From positions 1 to 60,732 of the forward strand of contig CAMAXP010000026.1 in assembly GCA_945862265.1 (NCBI GenBank): a DNA stretch of 60,732 nt. The letters are read 5' to 3'. Below the pieces are notes generated by a model. That model was not told the origin of the DNA. It was given only the letters and a program-made list of their open reading frames with translations, and made no database searches. Of this stretch, positions 28,180-36,608 are shown in pieces (position 1 is the stretch's first letter; the number at the start of each line of letters is the position of its first letter). The position numbers and the translations under genes were made by a program. Origin of the DNA: Bordetella parapertussis (GTDB taxonomy: Bacteria; Pseudomonadota; Gammaproteobacteria; Burkholderiales; SG8-39).

Positions 28180-28839
28180 ATGGCCGCTTCCAACCTGCGC
28201 ACCCGGCGGCGCGCCACGATCGAGGACCTCGGCCTCACCAAGGGCGAGTTTGCCGTGCTGCGCCGGCTTTCGTCGCCCGAGAAGATCCAGAAGTACCTGC
28301 TGGAGATGAACCAGAACTTCGAGCTGGACGGCGACTCCTGCGCCTCGGTCCGCATGGTGCTGCGCGCCGGCCACGCCCATTGCATCGAGGGCGCTTTCAT
28401 CGCTGCCACGTCCCTTTGGATCCACGGCGAGCCTCCACTGCTGCTGGACCTGCGCGCGGTCAACGACTCCGACCACGTGGTCGCGCTCTTCAAGCGCAAG
28501 GGCCATTGGGGCTGCATTTCGAAAACCAACGGGCCGGACCTGCGCTGGCGCGATCCCGTGTACCGGACCCTGCGCGAACTGGCGCTGTCCTTCCTGCACG
28601 AATATTCCAACAAGCGCGACCACAAGTCGCTGCGGGAGTACTCCGTGCCCTATGACCTGCGCCGCGCCGACCCGAAGGTCTGGGTCACCGGCGAGGACGG
28701 CGCCTGGGACATCGCAGAGAAACTCGACGAAATCCGCCACTATCGGCTGGTAACGAAATCACAGGAAAAGCTGCTCCAGCGGCGCGACCCGTTCGAACGG
28801 GAGGTGGGGAACATGACGCAGTACAAGCGCCCGAAGTGA
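28180..28839 (+). CDS. Conserved hypothetical protein with a transglutaminase-like Cys-His arrangement
   Basis: 219 residues with no recognised name. The segment HAHCIEGAFIAATSL puts C68 at the start of a hydrophobic helix; H99 follows in DSDHVVALF, and SKTN with N117 and a nearby D120 comes 18 residues later. This order (Cys on a helix, then His and Asp/Asn on strands) is that of the transglutaminase/papain-like fold, so a thiol hydrolase or ligase is possible. No signal peptide is seen. It starts one base after the Bug stop and ends the plus-strand operon. The fold assignment is inference. Confidence 0.6.
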   Translation: MAASNLRTRRRATIEDLGLTKGEFAVLRRLSSPEKIQKYLLEMNQNFELDGDSCASVRMVLRAGHAHCIEGAFIAATSLWIHGEPPLLLDLRAVNDSDHVVALFKRKGHWGCISKTNGPDLRWRDPVYRTLRELALSFLHEYSNKRDHKSLREYSVPYDLRRADPKVWVTGEDGAWDIAEKLDEIRHYRLVTKSQEKLLQRRDPFEREVGNMTQYKRPK

Positions 28840-28947
28840 ACTCACAGCCCGATCCGATCGCCTCCCGGAGCCTGAATTCAGGACATTTATTTCAAAAGTA
28901 CCCGCCAGGAGCCGGTCTCCAGGCTATTTTTTACTGGAACCGGTACA

Positions 28948-29163
28948 TTACGCTCTGGCCGAAGCAAGCATCGCGAGGATCCCCGGATGGCGCGTCTCCA
29001 GCAGCGCCTGGAACACTTGCGGCAGCACCTCGTTGCCGAGCACGCAGGTCACGTGCTCCTTGCGGTCGGCCGAGATGAACACGATCCGGGTGCACTTGCC
29101 CGCCACGTCCGGGTTGACCGAATCGATGTCCGACAGGCGCGGCGACTGGTAGACGGGAATCAT
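28948..29163 (-). CDS. Small conserved hypothetical protein (71 residues)
   Basis: The ATG at 29163 overlaps the stop of the ACMSD-like gene by four bases, the same coupling used by real genes throughout this window, which is the main reason to accept it. The protein (MIPVYQSPRLSDIDSVNP...) has alternating hydrophobic strands and a helix near QVFQALLETRH; no domain was recognised. No membrane segment or signal peptide. It may be a small partner of the amidohydrolase. Confidence 0.6.
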   Translation of the reverse strand: MIPVYQSPRLSDIDSVNPDVAGKCTRIVFISADRKEHVTCVLGNEVLPQVFQALLETRHPGILAMLASARA

Positions 29164-30182
29164 AGGCCGAGCAACCGGCGGGCGTTGCCTTCAAGGATCG
29201 CGTGGCGGTCGGCCTGCGCAATCAGCGGGTTGTTGACCACGACTTCCACCGGCTGCTCGTAGGCCACCGGGAAGCAGTAGTCGCTGCCCATCAGCACGCG
29301 GTCCGCGCCGACGTTCTTGACCAGGTACTCCACCACCGGGTCGGAGTAGCCGATCGTGTCGTAGTAGAAGCGCCGCAGGTAGCCGGTGGGCCCCTGCTCG
29401 ATGTGCTTCAGGTCGGCGCGCTTTTCCCACCCGCGATGCAGCCGCCCCACCAGCCACGGGAAGGCGCCGCCGGCATGCGGCAGCACGAAGGTCAGCTTGG
29501 GGAAACGGTCGAGCACGCCGCCGAAAATCAGGTGCGCCGCGGCGATGGCGCTCTCGAACGGGTTGCCCAGCAGGTTGGTGAGGTAGTGTTTCTCGAGCCT
29601 CTCGTGTCCGATCACGAACACCGGATGCAGGAAGATCGGCAGGCCGAGTGCCTCGATCGCCTCGTACACCGGGAAGAAGGCGGGGTCCCCCAGCTCCTGC
29701 TCGTTGATCCGCGTGGCGAGGTAAAAACCCTTCATGCCGGGCAGCTTGGCGGCGCGCTCGACTTCCTTCACCGCGAGCGCCGGCGCCTGCATGGGCAGCG
29801 TGGCGAGACCCACCAGCCGGCCCGGGTGCTTTTCGTGGGCGAGGGCCAGTTCGTCGTTGTAGACGATCGACAGCTTGTCGCCGAGCGAAGCGTCCGCCCA
29901 GTACGCCATGGGCTGCGACAGGGACATGGCATGCACCGCCACGCCCTGCTCGTTCATGGACTCGATGCGCGCGTCCAGGTCGACGAAGCGCGGGCCACAG
30001 GGGCCGGTGGACAGGTGCCCCATCTTGAACTGCGGCCCCTTGCCCTCGACCTCCTTCCACTCCATACCGTAGGCCGGGCCGTGCTTCGCGACGAGGTCTA
30101 GCCACGCCTTGGGATACCAGTGCGCGTGGACGTCGATGGGGTTGCCGTGCGCGTGATGGTGGTGGTGATCGTGTCCGCTCAT
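29160..30182 (-). CDS. Amidohydrolase-2 family decarboxylase/hydrolase, ACMSD-like
   Basis: 340 residues, close in length and layout to 2-amino-3-carboxymuconate-6-semialdehyde decarboxylase. Metal ligands: H19-x-H21 (IDVHAHW), His in LPIFLHPVF, His in FVLPHAGG and Asp in LMGSDYCFP. The N-terminus is histidine-rich (MSGHDHHHHHAHG), an extension that may hold zinc. ACMSD acts directly after 3-hydroxyanthranilate dioxygenase, and such a dioxygenase is encoded at 34809-35327, so a shared pathway is plausible. Other gamma-resorcylate-decarboxylase-like activities cannot be excluded. Confidence 0.82.
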   Translation of the reverse strand: MSGHDHHHHHAHGNPIDVHAHWYPKAWLDLVAKHGPAYGMEWKEVEGKGPQFKMGHLSTGPCGPRFVDLDARIESMNEQGVAVHAMSLSQPMAYWADASLGDKLSIVYNDELALAHEKHPGRLVGLATLPMQAPALAVKEVERAAKLPGMKGFYLATRINEQELGDPAFFPVYEAIEALGLPIFLHPVFVIGHERLEKHYLTNLLGNPFESAIAAAHLIFGGVLDRFPKLTFVLPHAGGAFPWLVGRLHRGWEKRADLKHIEQGPTGYLRRFYYDTIGYSDPVVEYLVKNVGADRVLMGSDYCFPVAYEQPVEVVVNNPLIAQADRHAILEGNARRLLGL

Positions 30183-30284
30183 GGGCGTGCCTCGTGTCAG
30201 GGATGTCGTTTCGCGGGAAAGCGTACAGCAAATAAACCGCCTCGCGTAAGATGGGTTGCAGCGGATTCACAGGGAGAAACGCGC

Positions 30285-31172
30285 ATGCGATGGACAGTGG
30301 GCGGAATCGAAGTCCGCCGGGTCGAGGAGACCACCCAGCTGAGCTTCAAACCTGAAATCCTCTTTCCGGCATTTGAACGCCAGGCGCTGGCCGAACACGC
30401 GGCGTGGCTGGTGCCGGAGTTCTTCAATCCCACCGAGGACCGCTTTCGCACTTCAGTGCACTCGTTCCTCGTGCGCACGAAACACCACACGGTGCTCGTC
30501 GACACCTGCGGCGGCAACCACAAGCACCGGCCCTACCTGCCGCGCTTCCACGAGCAAAGCCATCCCTGGCTGGACCGCCTCGCCGCCGCCGGCGTGACGC
30601 CGGAGCAGGTCGACTTCGTGATGTGCACGCACCTGCACCTGGACCATGTCGGCTGGAACACCCGGCGGGTCGACGGCCGCTGGGTGCCCACCTTCCCGAA
30701 CGCGAAGTACCTCTTCCATCGCAAGGAGGTCGACCGCTGGGACCCGAAGCACCCTTCGTGGACCTTCGCGCCGATGAACGATTTTTCGTATGAAGATTCG
30801 GTTGCGCCGGTGATCGCCGCGGGCCAGGCCGTGATCGTCGACGACGGCTACACGCTCGACGACGCGCTGACCGTGGAACCGGCGCCGGGCCACACGCTCG
30901 GCCACGCCCGCATCCGGGTGCGCGACAAGGGAGAGCAAGGCTTTTTCTCGGGCGACCTGATGCATGTCCCCCTGCAGGTCTATTACCCGCACTGGGGCAC
31001 GAGCCTCGATGACCTGCCCGAGGCGGGCGTGCAGTCGCGGCTCGATCTGCTCGAAACCTGCGTGGAGACCCGGGCACTGCTGATGCCCACCCACTTTGCC
31101 GCACCGCACTGTTGCCGAATCACGCATCGGCCCGGCGGGTTCGGGATCGACTGGTCGGCGATGCCGGTCTAG
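30285..31172 (+). CDS. Metallo-beta-lactamase-fold hydrolase
   Basis: 295 residues with the MBL motif THLHLDHVGWNT, a second His in GHTLGHARI, Asp in FFSGDLMH and a final His in THFAAPH. Similar to the lactonase/AiiA-like group, which opens cyclic esters or related rings. AGGGAGA precedes the ATG at 30285. It is paralogous to the gene at 32173-33066, facing it across a Bug gene. Divergent from the ACMSD-like gene (102-base gap). Confidence 0.9.
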   Translation: MRWTVGGIEVRRVEETTQLSFKPEILFPAFERQALAEHAAWLVPEFFNPTEDRFRTSVHSFLVRTKHHTVLVDTCGGNHKHRPYLPRFHEQSHPWLDRLAAAGVTPEQVDFVMCTHLHLDHVGWNTRRVDGRWVPTFPNAKYLFHRKEVDRWDPKHPSWTFAPMNDFSYEDSVAPVIAAGQAVIVDDGYTLDDALTVEPAPGHTLGHARIRVRDKGEQGFFSGDLMHVPLQVYYPHWGTSLDDLPEAGVQSRLDLLETCVETRALLMPTHFAAPHCCRITHRPGGFGIDWSAMPV

Positions 31173-31179
31173 CGCCGCC

Positions 31180-32136
31180 TCACTCCGGCTGCACGTTGGC
31201 CGTCTTCACCATATGGGCGTACTTCTGGACCTGGTCCTTCACGAATGCGGAGAACTCGCCCGAAGTGCTCGACAGCGCGTCCATGCCCTGCGCGGCGAAC
31301 TTCTCCTTGATGTCCGGCAGGGCGGTGATCTTCACCATCGCCGCTTCAAGCGTCCGCAGGATCTCGGGCGGCGTACCGGCCGGCGCCATCAGGCCGAACC
31401 AGGTGCGCACATCGAAATCGGCAAACCCTGTCGCCTCGGCCACGGTGGGGATGCCCGGCAGGATTACCGAGCGCTGCGCCGTGCTGACCGCAAGCGGTCG
31501 CAGTTTCTGCGACTTGATGTGCGGCAGCGCCGGGGCGATCGACGCGAACGACACGCCGACCTGCCCGCCCAGCAGGTCCACAAGCGCAGGCGAGTCGCCT
31601 TTGTAGGCCACCGGCGTCATCCGGAGCCCGGCCAGCGACTTGAACATCTCGCCCGCGAGGTGGGTGGGTACGCCGATCCCGGTGACCGCGTAGTTCACGC
31701 CCCCGGGCTGACCCTTGATGTACTGGATCAGTTCCTTCGCGTTGTTCGCCGGGACCGAAGGGTTCACCACCAGCACGAACGCTGCCTGCGAGGCGATACT
31801 GATATGCGCAAAATCCTTGACCAGGTCGTAGCTGAGCTTCTTGTAGAGGCTCGGCGCAAGGGCATGCGCGCCTGCGGCCATGAAGAGCGTGTAGCCGTCC
31901 GGCGCGGCCTTGGCCACGCTGTCGGCGCCGATGTTGCCGCCCGCGCCCGAGCGGTTGTCCACCAGCACCTGCTGGCCGAGCATTTCGGAAAGCTTCTGCC
32001 CGACGGAGCGAGCGACGAAATCGTTGGTGCCGCCGGGCGGATAGGACGCCACGATGCGGATGGGCTTGGTGGGATAGGCCTGCGCGGCGGCGCCGAAGCT
32101 GGCGGCCAGCAGCAGGGCAGGAATCAGTCTTTTCAT
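31180..32136 (-). CDS. Bug/TctC-family solute-binding protein
   Basis: 318 residues. MKRLIPALLLAASFG is the signal peptide, followed by AQAYPTKPIRIVASYPPGGTND; DNRSGAGGNIGADSVAKAAP and PDGYTLFMAAG are further family marks. It is the last gene of the minus-strand operon that starts at 38396, 36 bases after the MBL-fold gene. Converges with the plus-strand MBL gene (7-base gap). Confidence 0.92.
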   Translation of the reverse strand: MKRLIPALLLAASFGAAAQAYPTKPIRIVASYPPGGTNDFVARSVGQKLSEMLGQQVLVDNRSGAGGNIGADSVAKAAPDGYTLFMAAGAHALAPSLYKKLSYDLVKDFAHISIASQAAFVLVVNPSVPANNAKELIQYIKGQPGGVNYAVTGIGVPTHLAGEMFKSLAGLRMTPVAYKGDSPALVDLLGGQVGVSFASIAPALPHIKSQKLRPLAVSTAQRSVILPGIPTVAEATGFADFDVRTWFGLMAPAGTPPEILRTLEAAMVKITALPDIKEKFAAQGMDALSSTSGEFSAFVKDQVQKYAHMVKTANVQPE

Positions 32137-32172
32137 CGGGGTCTCCGGTAAAGGATTAGGTTCAGTCCGGCA

Positions 32173-33066
32173 TCAGCGCGGCGCGACGAACTCGGGCCGG
32201 AAGCCAGCGCCGGAAGATCGTATCGCAGCCACGTGGGGCGCGGCGAAATGGGTCGGGAAGAGGAGCGCGTTGTGTTCCGCGCAATGCTCGAGGACACGCC
32301 GCCGGGTCGCCGCCGCCTCAGCAGGCAACTCGCAGAACCGCGTGTTCCAGGTCGGCTCGTAGACCTGCACCGGGTGGTGCAACACATCGCCGCAAAAGAG
32401 GCCTCGTCCCCCGCCATCGTTCAGCTTGAGGATGACGTGTCCGGGCGTATGGCCCGGCGCGGGTTCCACCACCATGCGATCGTCGATCGCGTGGTCACCT
32501 TCCAGCAACAGCGCCTGCCCGGACTGGAGCACGGGCAGCACGCTGTCGTCGTACATCTGCGAGCGTCCCGGGCTCTGCGCCCGCCGATCGCCAACCTCGG
32601 GATCGAAGTGCTCCTTCTCGATCCGCGAGAACAGGTACCGGGCGTTCGGGAACGTCGGCACCCAGCGGCCGTTCTCGAGCTTCGTGTTCCAGCCGACATG
32701 GTCGGCATGGAGGTGCGTGCACAGCACGATGTCGATGTCCTCCGGCGCAACGCCCACCGCACGCAGGCGCTCCAGGAAAGGGATGTCGAGCATGTGGAAG
32801 CGCGGCAGCCACGGACGGGGCTTGTGGTTGCCCGCGCAGCTGTCGAGGAGGATGGTGTGCCGCCCGGTACGGATCAGCCAGGAATGGTTGCTGGTGATGA
32901 GCTTGTCGCTCGCCGGGTCGTAGTGGGTCGGCGCCATCCAAGGCAGGTGCGCCGCAAACCGCTCGCGCACGAGCCCGGCCAGGAACTGCTCGGCGGTGGA
33001 GTCGTTCGGCCCCACCTGCTCCTCGATCCGCGTCACCGTGGTGCCGCCCAGCGTCCATGTCTGCAT
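32173..33066 (-). CDS. Metallo-beta-lactamase-fold hydrolase
   Basis: 297 residues. Zinc motif CTHLHADHVGWNT, GHTPGHVIL, GLFCGDVLHHP and THFAAPH make the binuclear site complete. A strong AGGAG lies 8 bases before the ATG at 33066. Paralogue of 30285-31172. In the operon it follows the amine-oxidase-like gene, so it may hydrolyse a cyclic product or thioester of that pathway; the substrate is unknown. Confidence 0.9.
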   Translation of the reverse strand: MQTWTLGGTTVTRIEEQVGPNDSTAEQFLAGLVRERFAAHLPWMAPTHYDPASDKLITSNHSWLIRTGRHTILLDSCAGNHKPRPWLPRFHMLDIPFLERLRAVGVAPEDIDIVLCTHLHADHVGWNTKLENGRWVPTFPNARYLFSRIEKEHFDPEVGDRRAQSPGRSQMYDDSVLPVLQSGQALLLEGDHAIDDRMVVEPAPGHTPGHVILKLNDGGGRGLFCGDVLHHPVQVYEPTWNTRFCELPAEAAATRRRVLEHCAEHNALLFPTHFAAPHVAAIRSSGAGFRPEFVAPR

Positions 33067-33080
33067 TGCTTCGCTCCTTT

Positions 33081-34418
33081 TCAGCTGCGCAGCGTATCGA
33101 TCCGGTCCAGCGCGCCGTAGGCGGTCGCCACCAGTGGCAGGAACCACGGCCTTCCCCTGTACAGCGGTAAAGTCGGGAAGTCCGGTTGGTCGAACACGCT
33201 GGCCGGCCGCCCTCCTTCGAGCATGCGGCGCGCGAGCTTGTGTCCGAGGTAGTTCATCATCGCGACACCGTTCCCGTTGCAGCCCAGCACATAGTGCAGG
33301 CCCTCGCGTTCTCCCACGTGGGGCAGGCCGTCAAAGGTGAAGCCGACCTTGCAGCCCCACGAATGGCCGATGCGCACCCCGTCGAGTTGAGGAAAGCTTG
33401 CCACCATCCTCCGATAGATCACCGCGGCCGCACGCTCCGGCGACACCTCGAACGGCGAAGCGCGGCTGCCGTAGAGGAAGCGGGCACCGTCGGGCATGCG
33501 GCGGAAATACGCCAGCACCCGCCGGCTGTCCGCGCCGGTGCGCCGGTTGGGCAGCAAGGCCTCGGCCACTCCGGGAGCCAGCGGCTCGGTGACGATGATG
33601 TGGCTCGCTACCGGGACGATGCGACGGCCCAGGCCGGTGGAAGCGATTTGCGCGGCGTGCGCGTTCGTTGCTACGACCACGTTCGTCGCCGACACCTGCC
33701 CCCGGGATGTTGCCAACTCGAACCCGCGCGACGTGCGGCTGATCGACCCGACCGAGGTGCCATCATGCAACTTGACCCCCGCCTTGCGGCAGAGGCCCAG
33801 GAGCCCATGGAGGAATCGCGCGGGGTCCAGCTGGCCCGAGCGCGGAATCACCATCGTGCCGTGGAATTGGTCCGAGCCCACCTCGGACATTTGCTCGGCG
33901 CGCGTGAGCATGTAGGCGCCGGCATCGAACAGCGTGTTCAGCCGGTCCGCGTGGCGCGCGAGCTCGTCATACAGGCGCGGCGTGGGCGCGCACGACAGGC
34001 GCCCGCGGCGATGGTAGTCGCAGTCAATCGCATTGCCCGAAATGAAGGCTTCCATGTAGTCCACGGAAGCGACGGCCTCGCGAGCCAGCGCTGCGGCGTC
34101 GGCCCGCGGCCCGCCCATCCACTTGCGCCAGCGGGCGACTTTGGCGAGGTCCAGCCCGAAACTCACGCCACCGCTGTTGCGGGCACTGGCGTTGTAGCCG
34201 AACGCGTCCGCCTCCAGCACGACCACATCAACGCCGTTCCTCGCGAGTTCCAGCGCCGTGGCGAGGCCGGCATAGCCGCCCCCGACCACTGCGACGTCGC
34301 ACCTCTCGGCCAGCGGCTGCTTAGGTTCCTCTGCCGGCGGGCATTCGTCCCACCAGGCCGGGTGGGTGCGGAAATCGGTGTTCGGCAGGTCCCCGGGGGA
34401 CCGCCGCGCTTCAGTCAT
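33081..34418 (-). CDS. FAD-dependent oxidoreductase, D-amino-acid-oxidase/glycine-oxidase family (PuuB-like)
   Basis: 445 residues. The dinucleotide motif VAVVGGGYAGLATALELAR lies near residue 41-59 after an N-terminal stretch with HPAWWDECPP, as in gamma-glutamylputrescine oxidase-like members. SARNSGGVSFGLDL and the C-terminal GCNGNGVAMMNYLGHKLA bind FAD. Likely oxidises an amine or amino acid to an imine, a natural partner for the RidA proteins encoded just upstream. Overlaps the RidA stop by 8 bases. Confidence 0.88.
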   Translation of the reverse strand: MTEARRSPGDLPNTDFRTHPAWWDECPPAEEPKQPLAERCDVAVVGGGYAGLATALELARNGVDVVVLEADAFGYNASARNSGGVSFGLDLAKVARWRKWMGGPRADAAALAREAVASVDYMEAFISGNAIDCDYHRRGRLSCAPTPRLYDELARHADRLNTLFDAGAYMLTRAEQMSEVGSDQFHGTMVIPRSGQLDPARFLHGLLGLCRKAGVKLHDGTSVGSISRTSRGFELATSRGQVSATNVVVATNAHAAQIASTGLGRRIVPVASHIIVTEPLAPGVAEALLPNRRTGADSRRVLAYFRRMPDGARFLYGSRASPFEVSPERAAAVIYRRMVASFPQLDGVRIGHSWGCKVGFTFDGLPHVGEREGLHYVLGCNGNGVAMMNYLGHKLARRMLEGGRPASVFDQPDFPTLPLYRGRPWFLPLVATAYGALDRIDTLRS

Positions 34419-34812
34419 GCCGGGCCGCGATGACCTCGACTTCAAGCCGCAGGTCCGGGTGCGCGAGCTGCGACACGCCGAGCAGGGTCATCGCCGGACG
34501 TACCGCCCCCAGGTAGGGATTGCGCGCCTTCGCGTACGCGGCGCCTTCGTTGATGTCGACGAGGTAGCTGATGATCTTCACGACATGGGCCATCTCCATG
34601 TTCGCCTCGCGCAGCAGGATGCCGATGTTCTCGTAGATCCGCACCGCCTGCGCCTCGATCCCCTGTTCGATCGTGCCGTCCTGACGCACCCCGACCAGCC
34701 CGCAGGTGTAAAGGTACCGGGCGCCCGGCAGCACCTCGATCGCGTTGCTCCACGGACCCGGCGGCGTGCGCAGCAGCGGCGACGTTACGGTGCGGTTCAC
34801 GTTGGCCGTCAT
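34411..34812 (-). CDS. RidA/YjgF family protein (enamine/imine deaminase or 2-aminomuconate deaminase-like)
   Basis: 133 residues with GARYLYTCGLVGVRQDGTI, HVVKIISYLVDINE and the conserved Arg in VRPAMTLLGV. RidA-fold proteins hydrolyse reactive enamines/imines, and some bacterial 2-aminomuconate deaminases belong to this family. Start 34812 overlaps the dioxygenase stop by four bases. Its neighbours, a 3-hydroxyanthranilate dioxygenase-like protein and an amine oxidase, support a deaminase role. Confidence 0.88.
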   Translation of the reverse strand: MTANVNRTVTSPLLRTPPGPWSNAIEVLPGARYLYTCGLVGVRQDGTIEQGIEAQAVRIYENIGILLREANMEMAHVVKIISYLVDINEGAAYAKARNPYLGAVRPAMTLLGVSQLAHPDLRLEVEVIAARHD

Positions 34813-35327
34813 ACAGAATCCGGCGCGGGCATGACATTCCCGCAGCTCCCGCACGTGCGCAGCGCCTCGCTGTCGAAGAACTCCTTGTAGACCTTCGACA
34901 CCGGGTCGGTCCGGTAGTCCTCGACGACGAATTTCGCGTCGTGCAGTTTGTGGTCGCACTTGGGGCAGAACCACAGGAACCGGTCCACTTCCCCGGGGCG
35001 GCGGCGACGCTCCTGGATCAGTGCGTAAGCGTCGGGCGCGAAGCGCGGGGAATGCGGGATGAGCCCCGGGGTGAAGATGCTCGAGCCTTCCGGGATCACC
35101 GCGACCTCCTCCTTGTTCTCCGGGGTGCGGTAGTGCAGGCGCATCTCCCCCTTGATCATCAGCATGGTTTCGTCACTCGGGTTCACGTGGAACTCGCTGC
35201 GGTACTCGCGCCCGCGCGCGATGAACCCGATGGACTCCGAGTCCTGCCAGAGGACCTTGACGCGCTTTCCAGACAGGCCGAGCGCCTCGGCCTCCTTCCT
35301 GAGGTCTACGATGGGCATCTTGAACAT
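34809..35327 (-). CDS. 3-hydroxyanthranilate 3,4-dioxygenase-like cupin with C-terminal rubredoxin-type site
   Basis: 172 residues. H47, E53 and H92 match the iron ligands of bacterial 3-hydroxyanthranilate dioxygenase (H51, E57, H95 in the Cupriavidus enzyme). R43, R95 and E106 match its substrate-binding R47, R99 and E110 if one residue is missing after the last His. C121/C124 and C159/C162 form the second, structural iron site. Catalyses ring opening of 3-hydroxyanthranilate or a close analogue with O2. Start 35327 gives the family's usual length; GGAGG-like bases precede it. Confidence 0.87.
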   Translation of the reverse strand: MFKMPIVDLRKEAEALGLSGKRVKVLWQDSESIGFIARGREYRSEFHVNPSDETMLMIKGEMRLHYRTPENKEEVAVIPEGSSIFTPGLIPHSPRFAPDAYALIQERRRRPGEVDRFLWFCPKCDHKLHDAKFVVEDYRTDPVSKVYKEFFDSEALRTCGSCGNVMPAPDSV

Positions 35328-35341
35328 GGCGGTCCTCCCGG

Positions 35342-35746
35342 TTAGTCGAACATCGCGACGCAGTCGATTTCCACGTTCACCCCGGCACGATGTGGCGTGC
35401 CGCCCACGCAAGTGCGCGTGACCTTCTCGCCGTCGAGGATCTCGCGGAACACTTCATTGAATTTCGGGAAATCCGCGGTGTCGCGCAGGATCACGCGCAT
35501 GTTCACCACGTTGGCGAAAGTTGCGCCGGCCGCCTCCAGCACGCTGGCGAGGTTCTGCAGCGTGCGGCGCGTCTGCACCTCGATGTCGCCGGCCACCACG
35601 GTCTTGGTCTCCGGGTCGAGGGGGCCCTGCCCCGAGACGAACAGCATGTTGCCCCAGCGGATCGCCTGCACGATGGGCGGCGGCTTCTGCGCAGAGGTGA
35701 AGCCGGTGGTGGGCGCGGCCTTGGATGTGACGATCTGCTTGGGCAT
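35342..35746 (-). CDS. RidA/YjgF family protein
   Basis: 134 residues: AIRWGNMLFVSGQGPLDPET, NLASVLEAAGATFANVV, and the conserved Arg in VTRTCVGG. Second RidA-type protein of the operon; it differs clearly from 34411-34812, so the two probably handle different imine/enamine intermediates or one serves as the 2-aminomuconate deaminase. Ten bases after the permease gene and 14 before the dioxygenase. Confidence 0.9.
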   Translation of the reverse strand: MPKQIVTSKAAPTTGFTSAQKPPPIVQAIRWGNMLFVSGQGPLDPETKTVVAGDIEVQTRRTLQNLASVLEAAGATFANVVNMRVILRDTADFPKFNEVFREILDGEKVTRTCVGGTPHRAGVNVEIDCVAMFD

Positions 35747-35756
35747 GGGATGTCCC

Positions 35757-36608
35757 CTAGTTCGTGGAACGGATGTTGAGGTGACCGCCGCGTTTCCACG
35801 GGATCAGCGAACGCTCGAGGCGCGCCATGGCGAGTTGCGAGGTGTAGCCGAGCAGGGCCACCATGATGAGGCCGACGTACATGTCGCGCACCTCGAAGAT
35901 CTGCCAGGAGTGCCAGATGAGATAGCCGAGGCCGTGCTCGGTGCCGAAATTCTCGGCGATCACGACGACGATCAGCGCCATGCCGAGGCCGAGCTGGAAC
36001 CCGGTGAAAATGAAGGGCAGCGCACCGGGCAGCGCGATCGTCCGGTAGGCCTGCCAGCGGCTGGCGCGGAAGTCCGCCGCCACGTCGAGGTAGACCCGGT
36101 CGATGTTCACCACGCCGGCCAGCGTGCTGATCAGCACCTGGAAGAACACCGCGACCGCGACGATCGCCCACTTGGAAGGCTCGCCGAGGCCGAAGATCAG
36201 CATCGCCAGCGGGAACAGCGCCACCTTGGGAATCGGGTAGATCGAGGAGATGGCTGGTTGCAGGAAAGCGCGGATCACCGGCGAAAGCCCCATCACCACA
36301 CCGACCAGCACCCCGGGCACGGCGCCGAGCGCAAACCCGATGGCGACGCGGCTGAGTGTATAGCCCAGGTGCACGAACAGTTCGCCGGTGCGGCACAGGG
36401 CCACCAGCTCCACGACCACCGAAGACGGCGCCGGGAAGAACCGCGCATCGAGGAGACCCGTCCGCACCAGGCCTTCCCACAGGATGAGCAGGATCGCCGG
36501 CGAGGCCACCGCCATGAACCAGCCGCTGCGCGTCAGCCGGGCGAAGACCCCGGGGCGCTCCTGGTCGTCCGGGAGGATGCGGACTTCTGCTTCGCTTTCG
36601 CGGATCAT
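35757..36608 (-). CDS. ABC transporter permease, NitT/TauT (SsuC) family
   Basis: 283 residues with about six membrane segments and the EAA-loop region ADFRASRWQAYRTIALPGALP. It pairs with the ATPase (overlapping by four bases) and the binding protein upstream. This importer class takes up nitrate, sulfonates, taurine, pyrimidine precursors or aromatic acids; here the downstream ring-cleavage genes suggest an aromatic or N-containing substrate. Confidence 0.92.
   Translation of the reverse strand: MIRESEAEVRILPDDQERPGVFARLTRSGWFMAVASPAILLILWEGLVRTGLLDARFFPAPSSVVVELVALCRTGELFVHLGYTLSRVAIGFALGAVPGVLVGVVMGLSPVIRAFLQPAISSIYPIPKVALFPLAMLIFGLGEPSKWAIVAVAVFFQVLISTLAGVVNIDRVYLDVAADFRASRWQAYRTIALPGALPFIFTGFQLGLGMALIVVVIAENFGTEHGLGYLIWHSWQIFEVRDMYVGLIMVALLGYTSQLAMARLERSLIPWKRGGHLNIRSTN

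Noticed and set aside
28871..28932. Palindrome CCTGAATTCAGG followed about 45 bases later by six T in a convergent gap
   Set aside because: The palindrome and the T run are too far apart for a rho-independent terminator, and the short stem next to the T run has only four pairs.
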